DNA of 64,000 nucleotides, taken from positions 34,032 to 98,031 of the forward strand of contig JAHYZA010000006.1 in assembly GCA_019424695.1 (NCBI GenBank), in the 5' to 3' direction. Positions 41,869 through 52,000 of this stretch are shown here, piece by piece (within the stretch, counting starts at the first letter, position 1; each line of letters begins with the position of its first letter). The notes under the pieces were generated by a model that worked only from the letters and a program-made list of their open reading frames with translations, did no database searches and was not told the origin of the DNA. The position numbers and the translations under genes are program-made. This DNA is from Oscillospiraceae bacterium (GTDB lineage Bacteria; Bacillota; Clostridia; Oscillospirales; Ruminococcaceae).

Positions 41869-44514
41869 TCAGGTATGGCGGGCACAGCGGCGCTGCACCC
41901 ACTTGATGCCTTCCACAACGGGAATGACCAGCACGGCCAGCGCCAGGGCGATCAGGTATTCTTCCAGCGATACCGGCGTAAAGCCGAACATCCGGGCCAG
42001 GGCCGGGATCTCCAGCACGGCGGTGGTAAGCACCAGGCTGCCCAGCATCGCCCCCCACAGCACCACATTGTGGGTATGCAGGGTAAATACGCTCTTGCGC
42101 TGGCTGCGCAGGTTGAAGCTGTGGAAGATCTCGCACATACTCATGGTCAAAAACGCCATCGTCATACCGTCGGGGCTGACGCCCTTGGGCATTTCCAGGG
42201 CACCGGCCTCGATACAATGGCCGATGATATAGGAAGTCATTGTAATGGCTGTAATGAGCACACCCTGGTAGGCGATATCGAACCCGAGGCCCCCGGCAAA
42301 AATGCCGTCGGAAGCACGGCGGGGCGGGCGGGACATGGTATCGGGTTCGCCCGGTTCCATGCCCAGGGCCAGGGCCGGGAAGCAGTCGGTGATGAGGTTG
42401 ATGAAGAGCAGATGCACCGGGTTGAGCAGCGTGAAACCCAGCAGCGTGGCGCCGAACACCCCCAGCACCTCGCTCATGTTGGAGGCCAGCAGGAACTGAA
42501 TGGATTTGCGGATGTTGTCGTAGATGCGGCGGCCCTCCTCCACCGCCGCCACGATGGTGGCAAAGTTATCGTCCGCCAGCACCATATCGGCCACGTTCTT
42601 GGTCACGTCGGTGCCGGTGACCCCCATCCCGATGCCGATGTCCGCCATTTTGAGAGACGGCGCATCGTTGACGCCATCACCGCTCATGGCCGTGACGGCC
42701 CCCTGACTGCGCCAGGCCGACACGATGCGGGATTTGTGTTCAGGCTGTACGCGGGCGTACACGCCGTACTGCTGCACGGCCCGGGCCAGTTCTTCCTCCG
42801 AGAGGGCATCCAGTTCCGCACCGGTCACCGCCTGGGCGGGATCGTCGATGATCTGCAGCTGCTTGGCAATGGCCACTGCGGTGTCCTTGTGGTCACCGGT
42901 GATCATCACCGGACGGATGCCCGCCCGGCGACATTCGGCGATGGCATCCTGTACTTCGGGGCGCACCGGGTCGATCATACCGGTAAGCCCCACAAAGCAG
43001 AGGTCCTGTTCCAGTGTTTCCGGTGTGTGGAACACCGGTTTTTCCGGCCAACGCCGTTCGGCCGCGGCCAGTACCCGCAGCGCCCGGTCGGCCATCGCCT
43101 TGTTCTGTGCCAGCAGTTCGGCGCGCTTTTCCTCCGTGAGGGGGTGTGCCACGCCGTTTTCCATGTAGGCAGTGCAGCGCTGCAGCACCACATCGGGTGC
43201 GCCCTTGGTATATTGGATATACCCCTTTGCCGTCCTGTGCACGGTGGACATCATCTTGCGCCCGGAATCAAAGGGTGCCTCCCCTACCCGGGGTTGCGCC
43301 GCTTCCAGTTGGTTCTTGGGCAGTCCCTCGGCCGCCGCGAAGTTCACCAGGGCGGCTTCGGTAGGTTCTCCCTCTGCCTGGCCCTCCTCGTTCAGCACCG
43401 CATCACTGCACAGCGCCATGGCCGCAGCCAGTTCCCGGGTATCGCCGTGGTGTTCCACCACCGTCATCCGGTTCTGGGTCAGGGTGCCGGTTTTGTCGGT
43501 ACAGATGACCTGGGTACAGCCCAGTGCTTCCACCGCGGTCAGGCGGCGGATCACCGCTTTGCGCTTGCTCATGTTTGTCACGCCGATGGACAATACCACC
43601 GTGACCACCGTCGCCAGCCCTTCCGGAATGGCTGCCACCGCCAGCGATACCGCCACCATAAAGGTGGAGAGCACACTTTCCAGCGTGAAGGCCCCCGCTG
43701 CCACCAGGTCAAACACAAAGATAAAGACGCAGATGCCCAGCACCAGCTTGGACAGCGTTCGCCCCAGCTCATCCAGGCGGCGCTGCAGCGGCGTCTGCTC
43801 GTCCTCAGTGCCGGCCAGCGCCCCGGCAATTTTGCCCATCTCGGTCTGCATACCGGTGGCCGTGATCACCGCGCGGCCGCGGCCATACACCACCGTAGAC
43901 CCCATATAACACATATTTTTGCGGTCGGCCAGCGGTACCTCCCCTTGGCCGGGGGCCAGCCCCAACAGTTCCATGGTCTTGGTGACCGGGACGCTCTCCC
44001 CCGTCAGGGCCGCTTCCTCGATTGTAAGGCTGGCGCTCTCCAAAAGGCGGCCGTCGGCAGGCACACTGTCCCCCGCTTCCAGCACCACCACGTCACCGGG
44101 CACCAGTTCTTCACTGTGCAGCACCGTCTGGTGCCCGTCCCGCAGCACCTTGCAGGTGGCAGCCGTCATCGTCTGCAGCGCTTCAATGGCCGCCTCGGCC
44201 TTGCTCTCCTGAAATACGCCCAGCAGGGCATTGAGCAGCACCACGATGAGGATGATGGCCGCCTCGGCAAAATCCTCCCCGGCCAGATAGTTGGTCACCC
44301 CCGACGCCACCGCAGCCGCCAGCAGAATCACCAGCATGGGATCTTTGAGCTGGGCCGCAAAGCGCTGCAGCAGCGTGGGCTTGGGCGCACCGCGCAGCTT
44401 GTTGGGGCCGTATTGCCCCAGGCGCTCTTCGGCCTGGGACCGGGTCAGGCCGTTTTCCGAAGTGTTCAGCTGCCGCAACAGATCGGCAAGGGGTTGGGTG
44501 TATGCCTGTTTCAT
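41869..44514 (-). CDS. P2-type cation-transporting ATPase (calcium/manganese type)
   Basis: 881-residue pump with all catalytic parts: LTGESVPV (actuator), the M4 metal-site motif AAIPEGLATVV, ICTDKTGTLTQN (phosphorylated Asp), KGAPDVVLQRC (nucleotide domain) and MSGDGVNDAPSLKMADIGIGMG (hinge). Ten helices expected. The SERCA/PMR1-like subfamily exports Ca2+ and often Mn2+, as YoaB does. A probable Mn riboswitch directly upstream favours manganese. Expressed alone from the promoter at 44670-44699. Confidence 0.93.
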   Translation of the reverse strand: MKQAYTQPLADLLRQLNTSENGLTRSQAEERLGQYGPNKLRGAPKPTLLQRFAAQLKDPMLVILLAAAVASGVTNYLAGEDFAEAAIILIVVLLNALLGVFQESKAEAAIEALQTMTAATCKVLRDGHQTVLHSEELVPGDVVVLEAGDSVPADGRLLESASLTIEEAALTGESVPVTKTMELLGLAPGQGEVPLADRKNMCYMGSTVVYGRGRAVITATGMQTEMGKIAGALAGTEDEQTPLQRRLDELGRTLSKLVLGICVFIFVFDLVAAGAFTLESVLSTFMVAVSLAVAAIPEGLATVVTVVLSIGVTNMSKRKAVIRRLTAVEALGCTQVICTDKTGTLTQNRMTVVEHHGDTRELAAAMALCSDAVLNEEGQAEGEPTEAALVNFAAAEGLPKNQLEAAQPRVGEAPFDSGRKMMSTVHRTAKGYIQYTKGAPDVVLQRCTAYMENGVAHPLTEEKRAELLAQNKAMADRALRVLAAAERRWPEKPVFHTPETLEQDLCFVGLTGMIDPVRPEVQDAIAECRRAGIRPVMITGDHKDTAVAIAKQLQIIDDPAQAVTGAELDALSEEELARAVQQYGVYARVQPEHKSRIVSAWRSQGAVTAMSGDGVNDAPSLKMADIGIGMGVTGTDVTKNVADMVLADDNFATIVAAVEEGRRIYDNIRKSIQFLLASNMSEVLGVFGATLLGFTLLNPVHLLFINLITDCFPALALGMEPGEPDTMSRPPRRASDGIFAGGLGFDIAYQGVLITAITMTSYIIGHCIEAGALEMPKGVSPDGMTMAFLTMSMCEIFHSFNLRSQRKSVFTLHTHNVVLWGAMLGSLVLTTAVLEIPALARMFGFTPVSLEEYLIALALAVLVIPVVEGIKWVQRRCARHT

Positions 44515-44535
44515 CGCGGGTCGCTCCTTTCGGGA

Positions 44536-44573
44536 TAAAAAAACTCATGCACAGGGATTTCCTGTGCATGAGT
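44536..44573 (-). terminator. expression-platform terminator of the riboswitch
   Basis: Minus strand 13-bp perfect stem ACTCATGCACAGG / CCTGTGCATGAGT followed by seven T, placed between the aptamer region and the ATPase start. Confidence 0.85.
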
Positions 44574-44665
44574 CTCATTCTATGATTCCGGCGGTCCGGG
44601 CCGGTGGGCCGGGTATGGCGAACACGCCGCGCACCATGCGGTGCGGAATTACTCCCTCATGGTAC
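44574..44665 (-). ncRNA. probable yybP-ykoY (manganese) riboswitch aptamer
   Basis: The leader, starting about 44663, reads CCATGAGGGAGTAATTCCGC: GGGAGTA is the conserved first loop of the yybP-ykoY aptamer. A GC-rich three-way region follows and the 3' part (GAATGAGACTCATG) overlaps the terminator's left arm, allowing a switch between antiterminator and terminator. Known knowledge: this class senses Mn2+ and often controls YoaB-type P-type ATPases. I could not fold it or run the Rfam RF00080 model. Confidence 0.65.
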
Positions 44666-44669
44666 TTTC

Positions 44670-44699
44670 ATTGTACGCAGAGAGGCCCCTGTTTGTCAA
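44670..44699 (-). promoter_or_regulatory. promoter of the P-type ATPase transcript
   Basis: Minus strand TTGACA (44699-44694), 18 bases, TACAAT (44675-44670). Confidence 0.75.
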
Positions 44700-44723
44700 G
44701 CATAACCCGGGGAGAAAATGGCG

Positions 44724-46745
44724 TCAGCCCGTTTTTTCCACTGTGATCCCCGTGACCGTGATGGGGGTATCGTCCAGCGTGTGCACCGCGGTGGACCAGT
44801 AGTATAGCGGCGCCCCCGTCGTGAAGGTGAACGTCATGGTCTCCGGATCGATGCCGGTAAATTCAATGTCCAGTTTGTAGGTTTCCTGGTTGATAAGACC
44901 ATGGCGTGCGTAGATGTAGCTGTGGTCAAATCCGCTACCCGTCAGCGTCACGGAGTAGCTGCCCGGGAACAGCATCCACTGTTCGGTCAGCATCTCGCCG
45001 CCGGCGCCCAGTTCCACCCCGTTGGCGGTGACTGTGCCGTTGGTCACATCGGACAAAGTCAGGTCCATGGACCGGGCATCCGCTGCAGGGGCCGGGTCCT
45101 GGGGCAGATCCAGCGGTTCCACGCTGCCGATCAGAATACCATTCAGCCGGTAATAATACAGGCCAAAAGAATCCCGGGCCAGCTCGTCCTCATCCACAAA
45201 GGCATACAGCGTATCAGCAGAAAGGCTGTTCATCTCCCCGGCCAGCGTTACCGCCGCCAGATTGCCATCCATGTGGCCCATATAAAAGCTGTTGGTCGTC
45301 CAGCCGTGGTCAGCCGCAAAAGCCGCCAGATCCCAGAACTCCTCATGCTCAAAGTCAAAGCTGACAAAGGCCAGATGGCGGAACTGTCCGCTCTGCGCCA
45401 GTGCCTCCCAGGCCGGGTCGGTCAGAAGAGTCTGGTCGGCATAGGTTTCCGGGGCATGGTACTGCGCAAACCGTTTGGCCAGTTCGTCCCGCTGGCCATA
45501 AGCCTGCACCAGAGCGCAGACCGCCAGCAGCACGGCGGCGACCCGCCCGCCGCACAGGCGCAACACAACCCCGCAGGCCAGCAAGGCCAGCAGCATGCCC
45601 GCCAGCCAGGCCAGCCGCGCGCAGGAGGAAAACATAGCCCAGAAATCCATCAGCCACTGCGGGATGGGCACCGTGCCCAGGCTTTTGCCCCCCAGCGCGA
45701 TCTGGTTGCCCATTGCGGCCACGGCGTCCAGCACCAGTACCACCCCACCGGCGATGAGCCAGGCACGATGGCGGCGGCAGAATCCCGGCAGATCCACTCT
45801 GCCGCGCACGCAGGCGGCCACCAGGCAGATCACCGCCAGCCCCAGCGCCAGCACGGCACCAAGGCCGATATACACATTCTGTTCCCAGCTGGCGGCCAAC
45901 CCCGGCACGACCAGGTTGAGCAGGTCCGCTCCGTTCAGGTAGCCGTTGGAGTAACCGGCGAAGTTGGAAGCAAACGCCCCCAGCACCACCAATTCTGCCA
46001 GAGCCGCCGCGCAGAAACAGACCACCGGCAACACCACCGCGGCCACGCCGCGCTTTTGCAGGCCGCGGCGCACCGCATAGCCCACCAGCACAAGACCGAC
46101 CATCGGCAGATAGTACAGATGAATCCCGGCGCACAGGATGCCCATACCGGCCCAGGCCAGGCAGGCCCGGCGGGTGGTGGGCAGCAGTTCATCGCTTTGC
46201 AGCCACAGCCAGACTGCCAGCAGCACAAGCCAGTTGGCGGCCAGCGCGGTGTGGGCAAACATCCGCATCGTCAGGGCGGGGAAAAGCACCAGCACCCCGG
46301 CCCCTGCCACGCTGGCCCAGCAGCGGGCCGTCTGGTCTGGGCGCACACGTCCCACCCGCGCCAGAATGGACTGGGCCAGGCCGCCCTGCAGGGCATAACA
46401 CAGCAGGCCCCACCAGCCGAAATACTGGAACCTGCCCGGCAAAATGGGACTGAGCAGCTTGCCCAGCAAGGCCAGCAGCGGAATGGAATCGGTAAACAGA
46501 ATACTGGTACGGTAAGGATAGATGACGCTGTAGTTGGCCCCCAGATAGGGCAGGCGCACCGCGCTGTTGCGGAAAAACGCCCAGCCGAGGTAGTGCTGGG
46601 AGGGGTCGGGGCTGGGATTGTTGAGAATCCAGTCCACACAGGTGGGGTCCAGCACACGAATGCCGTATAAAGCCACAAAGACCAGCGCGCCCAGAAGCGC
46701 GCCGGTCAGGGGCCAGCGACAGGTACGAATCGCAGTCTTTTGCAT
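44724..46745 (-). CDS. polytopic membrane protein, DUF6311-like, possible GT-C transferase
   Basis: 673 residues: about twelve hydrophobic helices in residues 12-410, then a soluble C-terminal part of about 240 residues outside the membrane. The first outer loop has SQHYLGWAFFRN, which I associate with DUF6311, a GT-C-like family; the acidic residue in DPSQHY could be catalytic (inference). It ends with a beta-rich segment (DLTLSDVTNGTVTANG). Ten bases after the aldose-epimerase-like gene, so same transcript. Donor and acceptor are unknown. Confidence 0.65.
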   Translation of the reverse strand: MQKTAIRTCRWPLTGALLGALVFVALYGIRVLDPTCVDWILNNPSPDPSQHYLGWAFFRNSAVRLPYLGANYSVIYPYRTSILFTDSIPLLALLGKLLSPILPGRFQYFGWWGLLCYALQGGLAQSILARVGRVRPDQTARCWASVAGAGVLVLFPALTMRMFAHTALAANWLVLLAVWLWLQSDELLPTTRRACLAWAGMGILCAGIHLYYLPMVGLVLVGYAVRRGLQKRGVAAVVLPVVCFCAAALAELVVLGAFASNFAGYSNGYLNGADLLNLVVPGLAASWEQNVYIGLGAVLALGLAVICLVAACVRGRVDLPGFCRRHRAWLIAGGVVLVLDAVAAMGNQIALGGKSLGTVPIPQWLMDFWAMFSSCARLAWLAGMLLALLACGVVLRLCGGRVAAVLLAVCALVQAYGQRDELAKRFAQYHAPETYADQTLLTDPAWEALAQSGQFRHLAFVSFDFEHEEFWDLAAFAADHGWTTNSFYMGHMDGNLAAVTLAGEMNSLSADTLYAFVDEDELARDSFGLYYYRLNGILIGSVEPLDLPQDPAPAADARSMDLTLSDVTNGTVTANGVELGAGGEMLTEQWMLFPGSYSVTLTGSGFDHSYIYARHGLINQETYKLDIEFTGIDPETMTFTFTTGAPLYYWSTAVHTLDDTPITVTGITVEKTG

Positions 46746-46754
46746 GGAAAGTCC

Positions 46755-47636
46755 TCAGCGCACAAAGGTGGTGGACAGGGTGGTGGACCAGCTTTCCCCG
46801 CGCTGGAGAGAAGCCGCGCAGGGGCGCTGCTCCCATTCCAGCGGACCGTTCTCCTCGCCCGGCAGACTGTGCCAGGGTTCGATGCAGACAAAGTGCAGCG
46901 GCTTTTTGGGGGCCGACCAGATCAGCACATAGGGGTACCCTTCCACATCGCAGATGACGCTGCGGCCGGTATCCTTCTCCACAATGGAAACATGCTGGCT
47001 GCGCAGATTCACCATGCAGTGGCTGTCGTTGTCGAACAAATCGTCGGTGAGCGGGATGGCCTCGGTGTTGCGGGCCAGATAGTAGCTCCGGCCGCTGAGC
47101 AGACCGTTGGGCAGCGCACTGACGCACAGCGGCGATTCGATGCCGTCGAAGCGGATCTCGTAATCCTCGGTGGTGTGGCGGTCATCGAAGGGCAGCGCAA
47201 AGGCGGGATGATACCCGATGCCGAAACGCAGCTGCTCCTCCACGGGATTTTCCACGCAGAGGGTATGGTGGATGGTCTCCCCGTCCAGCACAAAAGTGGA
47301 GCGCAGCACAAAGGCATAGGGCCACTTGGGCAGCGTCTGGGCATTGGCATGCAGCTCGAATTCCAGCGTATCGTCAGTCCGGCGGGTCAGCGTATGCTCC
47401 ACATCCCGGGCAAAACCGTGCTGGCCTCCCTGATACTCCACACCCTTGGCGATCATCTTGCCGCCGGTCAGTTTGCCGGTATAGGGGAACAGGATCGGTG
47501 CGTGGCGGCCCCAGACAGCGGAGTCCCCGCACCAGAGCAGTTCCGCCCCGGTGGGTTTGTGAATCACGCTGACAGCCTCGGCGCCGTGGGTGTCCACCGT
47601 CAGGCGCAGAATGTCATTTTCAATGGTATGCTGCAT
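46755..47636 (-). CDS. aldose 1-epimerase family protein (LacX-like)
   Basis: 293-residue beta-sandwich of the galactose mutarotase superfamily. GRHAPILFPYTGKL, FGIGYHPAFALPF (conserved His) and the late CIEPWHSLPG (conserved Glu-Pro-Trp) match the LacX/YihR-like branch. It would interconvert anomers of a sugar or sugar phosphate. AGGAAAAC precedes ATG 47636. Middle gene of a three-gene minus-strand unit. Confidence 0.88.
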   Translation of the reverse strand: MQHTIENDILRLTVDTHGAEAVSVIHKPTGAELLWCGDSAVWGRHAPILFPYTGKLTGGKMIAKGVEYQGGQHGFARDVEHTLTRRTDDTLEFELHANAQTLPKWPYAFVLRSTFVLDGETIHHTLCVENPVEEQLRFGIGYHPAFALPFDDRHTTEDYEIRFDGIESPLCVSALPNGLLSGRSYYLARNTEAIPLTDDLFDNDSHCMVNLRSQHVSIVEKDTGRSVICDVEGYPYVLIWSAPKKPLHFVCIEPWHSLPGEENGPLEWEQRPCAASLQRGESWSTTLSTTFVR

Positions 47637-47692
47637 AGCTGTTTTCCTCCCATGTCCTATGTTTGCCCGTAGTTACGGGCGCAAGGGTGTTT

Positions 47693-48559
47693 TTACAAAG
47701 CGACCATCTGCAAAAGCATGCCGGCCACCGCGCCGATGGCCCACAGCAGGCCGGTCATAAACAGATTCTGCTTCCAGCTGGGATTGACCCGCCACAAGAC
47801 CGCCAGACCCACACCGGCACCGGCGGTAAGGCCGGCAAACAGGCTGCCGAAAGAGATCGCCCCCTGGATATACAGCTGGGCCAGCAGCACGCTGGCGGCA
47901 CAGTTGGGCACCAGGCCCACCAGAGCGGTGAGCATCGGCTGCAGAACGCCCATCCCGGCCAGGGCCGAGGTAATGGCATCCTCCCCGATGCCGGCGAAAA
48001 GCAGCCCGATGAGCAGACTGAACAGCAGAATAAAAACGAAAATCTCCAGCGTATGGCGCAGCGCCGCCATCCAGATGCCACAGTGTTCCTCATGCTCCTC
48101 GTGGCAGTCCACCTCATCGGCATGGCCGGCGTAGCCGCCGTACAGGGATTTGGGCAGCAGATGGCGCAGCGGCACATCCAGCAGCGCCCCGCCCACCATA
48201 CCGAACACCGCCTTGCACACCAGCAGCACCACCAGGCTGAGCCACTGGGACGGTTCCGCCGCCAGCAGCGGCACGGCCTCATCGCTGGTGGCAATGAACA
48301 CCGCCAGCAGCGTACCGGGGGTGATGACCCGGCTGGCGTACAGGTTGGAGGCCACGGCACTGAATCCGCACTGGGGCACACACCCCAGCAGCGCGCCCGG
48401 CACAAAGCCCCAGCGTCCGCCGCCGGCCAGCGCGCCCTCGATACGGGCCCCGTGGTGGCGTTCCAACCACTCGATCAGCAGGTACGCCAGATACAAAAAG
48501 GGCAGCATTTTGACGCTGTCGATCAGGGCATCCAGCAGCGCATCTACAAACAATTCCAT
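47693..48559 (-). CDS. ArsP_2/putative manganese transporter
   Basis: 288 residues with eight to ten helices in two repeats; each repeat has a GCVPQCGFSAVASNLYAS / GLVPNCAASVLLAQLY pair, the signature of the PF11449 group, annotated as arsenic efflux or manganese transport. A cytoplasmic His/Glu-rich loop (HADEVDCHEEHEEHCG, about 150-165) looks like a metal-binding stretch. It lies in the same 7-kb zone as the riboswitch-controlled ATPase. The real metal is undetermined. Confidence 0.8.
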   Translation of the reverse strand: MELFVDALLDALIDSVKMLPFLYLAYLLIEWLERHHGARIEGALAGGGRWGFVPGALLGCVPQCGFSAVASNLYASRVITPGTLLAVFIATSDEAVPLLAAEPSQWLSLVVLLVCKAVFGMVGGALLDVPLRHLLPKSLYGGYAGHADEVDCHEEHEEHCGIWMAALRHTLEIFVFILLFSLLIGLLFAGIGEDAITSALAGMGVLQPMLTALVGLVPNCAASVLLAQLYIQGAISFGSLFAGLTAGAGVGLAVLWRVNPSWKQNLFMTGLLWAIGAVAGMLLQMVAL

Positions 48560-48584
48560 AAAACCTCTATATACTTTTTATCGT

Positions 48585-48956
48585 TCAGCGAAAGCTGCGC
48601 AGCAGCTTCACCGCCGGGCGCACGGCCCTGTCGGGGATGCGGGCGCGGAACCGTGCCACCGTCCGTGCCGAAAACGGCATCGCATCGGTGAAGGTCTCCA
48701 TGCCCAGAAAATACTGCAGGTAGGGACTTTCCTGCACCAGTGAAACCACTTCCCGGTCCGATACGCGGTAGTGCAGCTGGATGATGCGGCATCCCAGCGC
48801 AATGCGCGCCGAGATGGCCGCCTTGCCGCCAGGGGCAAACAGTTCACTGTAGGATTTTTCAAACTGATCCCAGTCGATGGCGTCTGCCAGCAGCATCCAG
48901 CGGTTGCGTCCGCTGAGTTCCCCGTGGTACGGCGGCAGATAGTCATAGATGGACAT
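48585..48956 (-). pseudogene. N-terminal fragment of an IS5/IS1182-type transposase
   Basis: 123 residues that match only the N-terminal transposase domain (DUF772, PF05598): MSIYDYLPPYHGELSG, then DREVVSLVQESPYLQYFLGME and PFSARTVARFRARI. The DDE catalytic domain is absent and does not continue in another frame before the transporter gene 25 bases on, so this is a stub. In-frame TTG 48986 is an alternative start. It may be a remnant or could act as a DNA-binding protein. Confidence 0.75.
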
Positions 48957-49055
48957 TTGCTTTTCCCGGGCACGATACACAGCCAAAGCCCCTTTCCGTT
49001 CTGGGGCCCCTGCCCCGGTTTCCGCGCCGGACCCGCCCGGGTCTGCGCATTCCTG

Positions 49056-52000
49056 TCAATATTGCTGCAGCAGCGGGAAGATCAGCGCCAGCACACACCA
49101 CATGGCCTGGTACAGCACAAAGGCTGCCAACGGCAGCGTGGTCAGACCGCCGGTCAGCGTCAGCAGTACGCCCAGCACACAGCCGAACAGCGCCGCCGCC
49201 GACACCAGGACCGAAGCCTTATGCTCGCCCTCCGCCGCACCGGCCGCCGCTTCCAGACCGCCCACAAAGCTGGCAAAGCTGCCCAGATGCAGCATGTTGC
49301 CTTCACTTTCCGGCAGCCAGGCCACCGCCGGGTCCAGCGTCTTGCGTTCCTGTGCCGTGAGCACCTTGACGGACCCCGCCGGCAGACTGTACGCCGCTTC
49401 CAGCAGCTGTACATCACAGTTGAAATCGTCACAGTCCACCACCAGCGAAAGGCCCGTGCGCCGCAGGCTGTCCAGCACCACGGCGGTATCGGGGTCACGC
49501 TGATAGGCGACCTGGAACATGGCAAACATCTTGCCGGACACCGCCAGATAAATCACCCGGCGCTGGTTGACGGTATGATGCTGCTCGTATTCCAGGCTGG
49601 GAATCTTGACGCCGTAATCCTGCATCAGGGCACGGTTGCCCACCAGGACCCGACGCTTGTTGATCCACCCCACATAACCCTTGCCATAGACGGTCTCCCG
49701 GTCATCCACCTGAGCCAGCAGACTGCGGTTTTCGCCCAGCATGCCCAGAAATACCTCCCGCAGCGTGGGACCCGCTTCAGCCAGAATGGAGGCCGCATAG
49801 ACAATAGCCAGATCGATATGTTCCGGCTTGACGGGTTTGATGCCGGACAGCGTCACACAGCCCGTGGGGAAAAGATCCCGGGCCGTGACCTGGATGACGT
49901 TGATGCGGCCCAACTGACGGATGTCCTTCCAGCCCGGGATCACCGCGCCCACCTGGGCGGCACTGCGCTGCATCATACGGGCAGGCAGCGCCGACAACAG
50001 CGTGCCCGCCAGCGGCGCGCCCAGGCAAAGTACGCTGGCCAGCACCATCATAGCGGCGGCGCTGTCCCTGGTGCGGATCAGTGTGATCACCATGGCCACC
50101 AGGGCACAGCCGCCTGCCAGCCAGGCAAACTGCTGCTGGTTTTTATCGCTGGTGCCGGCCGCAGCACTGTTGTGCAAAAAGCTGCGGAACACCTGCGTCG
50201 GCCGGTTGATGAGCACATTGGGGTGGGGTTCCGCCAGGCCGTTGGTAATGGCCCGCAGGGCACCGGCATCTTTCAGCCGGTAGGCCACCGAATGTTCCAC
50301 CTTGGCGCTGACCAGGCGGAAGTTTTCCTGCACGGTGCAGGCGTTCATCCGCTTGCCGATAATGTTCAGGCAAAGTACCAGCACGGCAGGCCCGGCCAGC
50401 AACGTGACATCCGAAGTATAGTTGCCGGCGATCAGCAGCACGATGCACTGCACAGCTGCCCCCAGCAACGGCAAAATGGCAAGGCTGTCCGGCGTAGGAC
50501 GCTTGGCCAGCCCCACAAGGCCGCTGACCACCGTGCGCCAGCAGATGCCGCCGGCGGCAGCCAGCAGCACCAGCACAACCGCCGGGTAGACCGTCGGGTC
50601 CGCCAGCGGTCCGGGCAGCGACGGCATGGCCGCCGCCATCAAACCGAGAATCAGCAGCACCGCCGTGATAGCCGCCGTGACAAAGGTGGCCGTGGTATAA
50701 TACAGTACCTGTTGGCTCAGTTCCCGCCGCACCACCGGCGCATCCTCGGCGCGTTCATATTCATGGTGATGGATAGGCGGGATCTCCGCCGTTTCAAAAG
50801 GCTGGGCAGCGGCATCCCGCTGCTCGTCGCCGGGTTTGCCGGTCAGCCGCATCATGCCTTTGGCAAGCCGCCGGGCACGCTTGCGGCCACGGGCCGGCTC
50901 CGCCGCTTCCTCCTGCAAGGACTCGGTCAGACGGGCGGCCGCCGTGTCAAAGCGGGCCGTCCCTTCGGGTACGGCGCCCCGGTTGATGGCCTGGGCAATG
51001 TCCTGCACAAAGGAAGCCGTGCCCGGCTCGGCGGGTTCTCCGCCTGCCAGATTCTGGGTGAATCCGGTAGGCGCATCCGCCGGGATTTCCCCGCCCAAAT
51101 TCTGGGTAAAGCCGGTGTGCACCGGGGATTCGGCCACCGCACTGCCTCCCAGATCCTGGGTGAACCCGGTATGGGCAGGGGCTTCAGGTGTCAGGCGGAT
51201 CTTGCCGGTCAATGTATCTACCAGCTGGTCCACATCATCCGGTTCCCGACGTCCCAGCAAACCGCCTTCCGGCGGCAGCCCCACGACCTGGGTATCTGCA
51301 TAGGGATCTCTTCCGGGCTGCGGCGGAGTCGATTGCGTCTGCCCGGTCGGCATCGCCTGCTGGGGCCGGGTCTCTTCCGCCGTTTGGCGGGAGGGCGTCT
51401 GCCGGGCCGCCGGACGCGGCTCCGTGCGCGGACGCACCGCGTTGTAGGCGTTCATGAAATCCTGCGTGCTGTCCACCGGGGCGGCATCCAGGGCGCCCAG
51501 CTGCATGGTAAAGCCAGTGCTGGCCGCTTTGCGCTCGGGCAGATTGATCGGTTCTCCCACCGGTTCCCCGGCCGGAGTATCGGGCATCGCCTGGGCAGGC
51601 GGCGCCGTGCGGACCTTCTGCCCCGGCGTGAATTCTACGGTATTCCGTTTTTTACGATAGATGGTGCTCGTCACGCTGGCGTCCCGCAGATTCTGCTGCA
51701 CGCCCCGCAGAATTTGGATCGTATCGCCTTCCGGTTCAGCGGGAGCCGCCGTCCGGGTATACTTGCTGTGCCAGACATTTTCCACCGTGTCGCCCTGGGG
51801 TTCCTCGGGCTCCGGGGCCGCCGTCCGGGCCCCGCGATAGGTCACGGGCGGCTCCTCCTGCCGGGCTTCGGGAATCACGATCTCCTCGGTCGCGGACTCC
51901 CGTCCGCCAAACAGTCCGCCCAGCAAGCCATGCTTTCTGGCCGGCTGGGGTTCCGGCTGCACCGGCTCCCGATCCGGGAAATATTCCTCCTGCTGTACCG

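Noticed and set aside
41875..44538. Long open frame (887 codons) opposite the P-type ATPase
   Set aside because: Exact antisense shadow, rich in His/Gln/Arg, no start signals.
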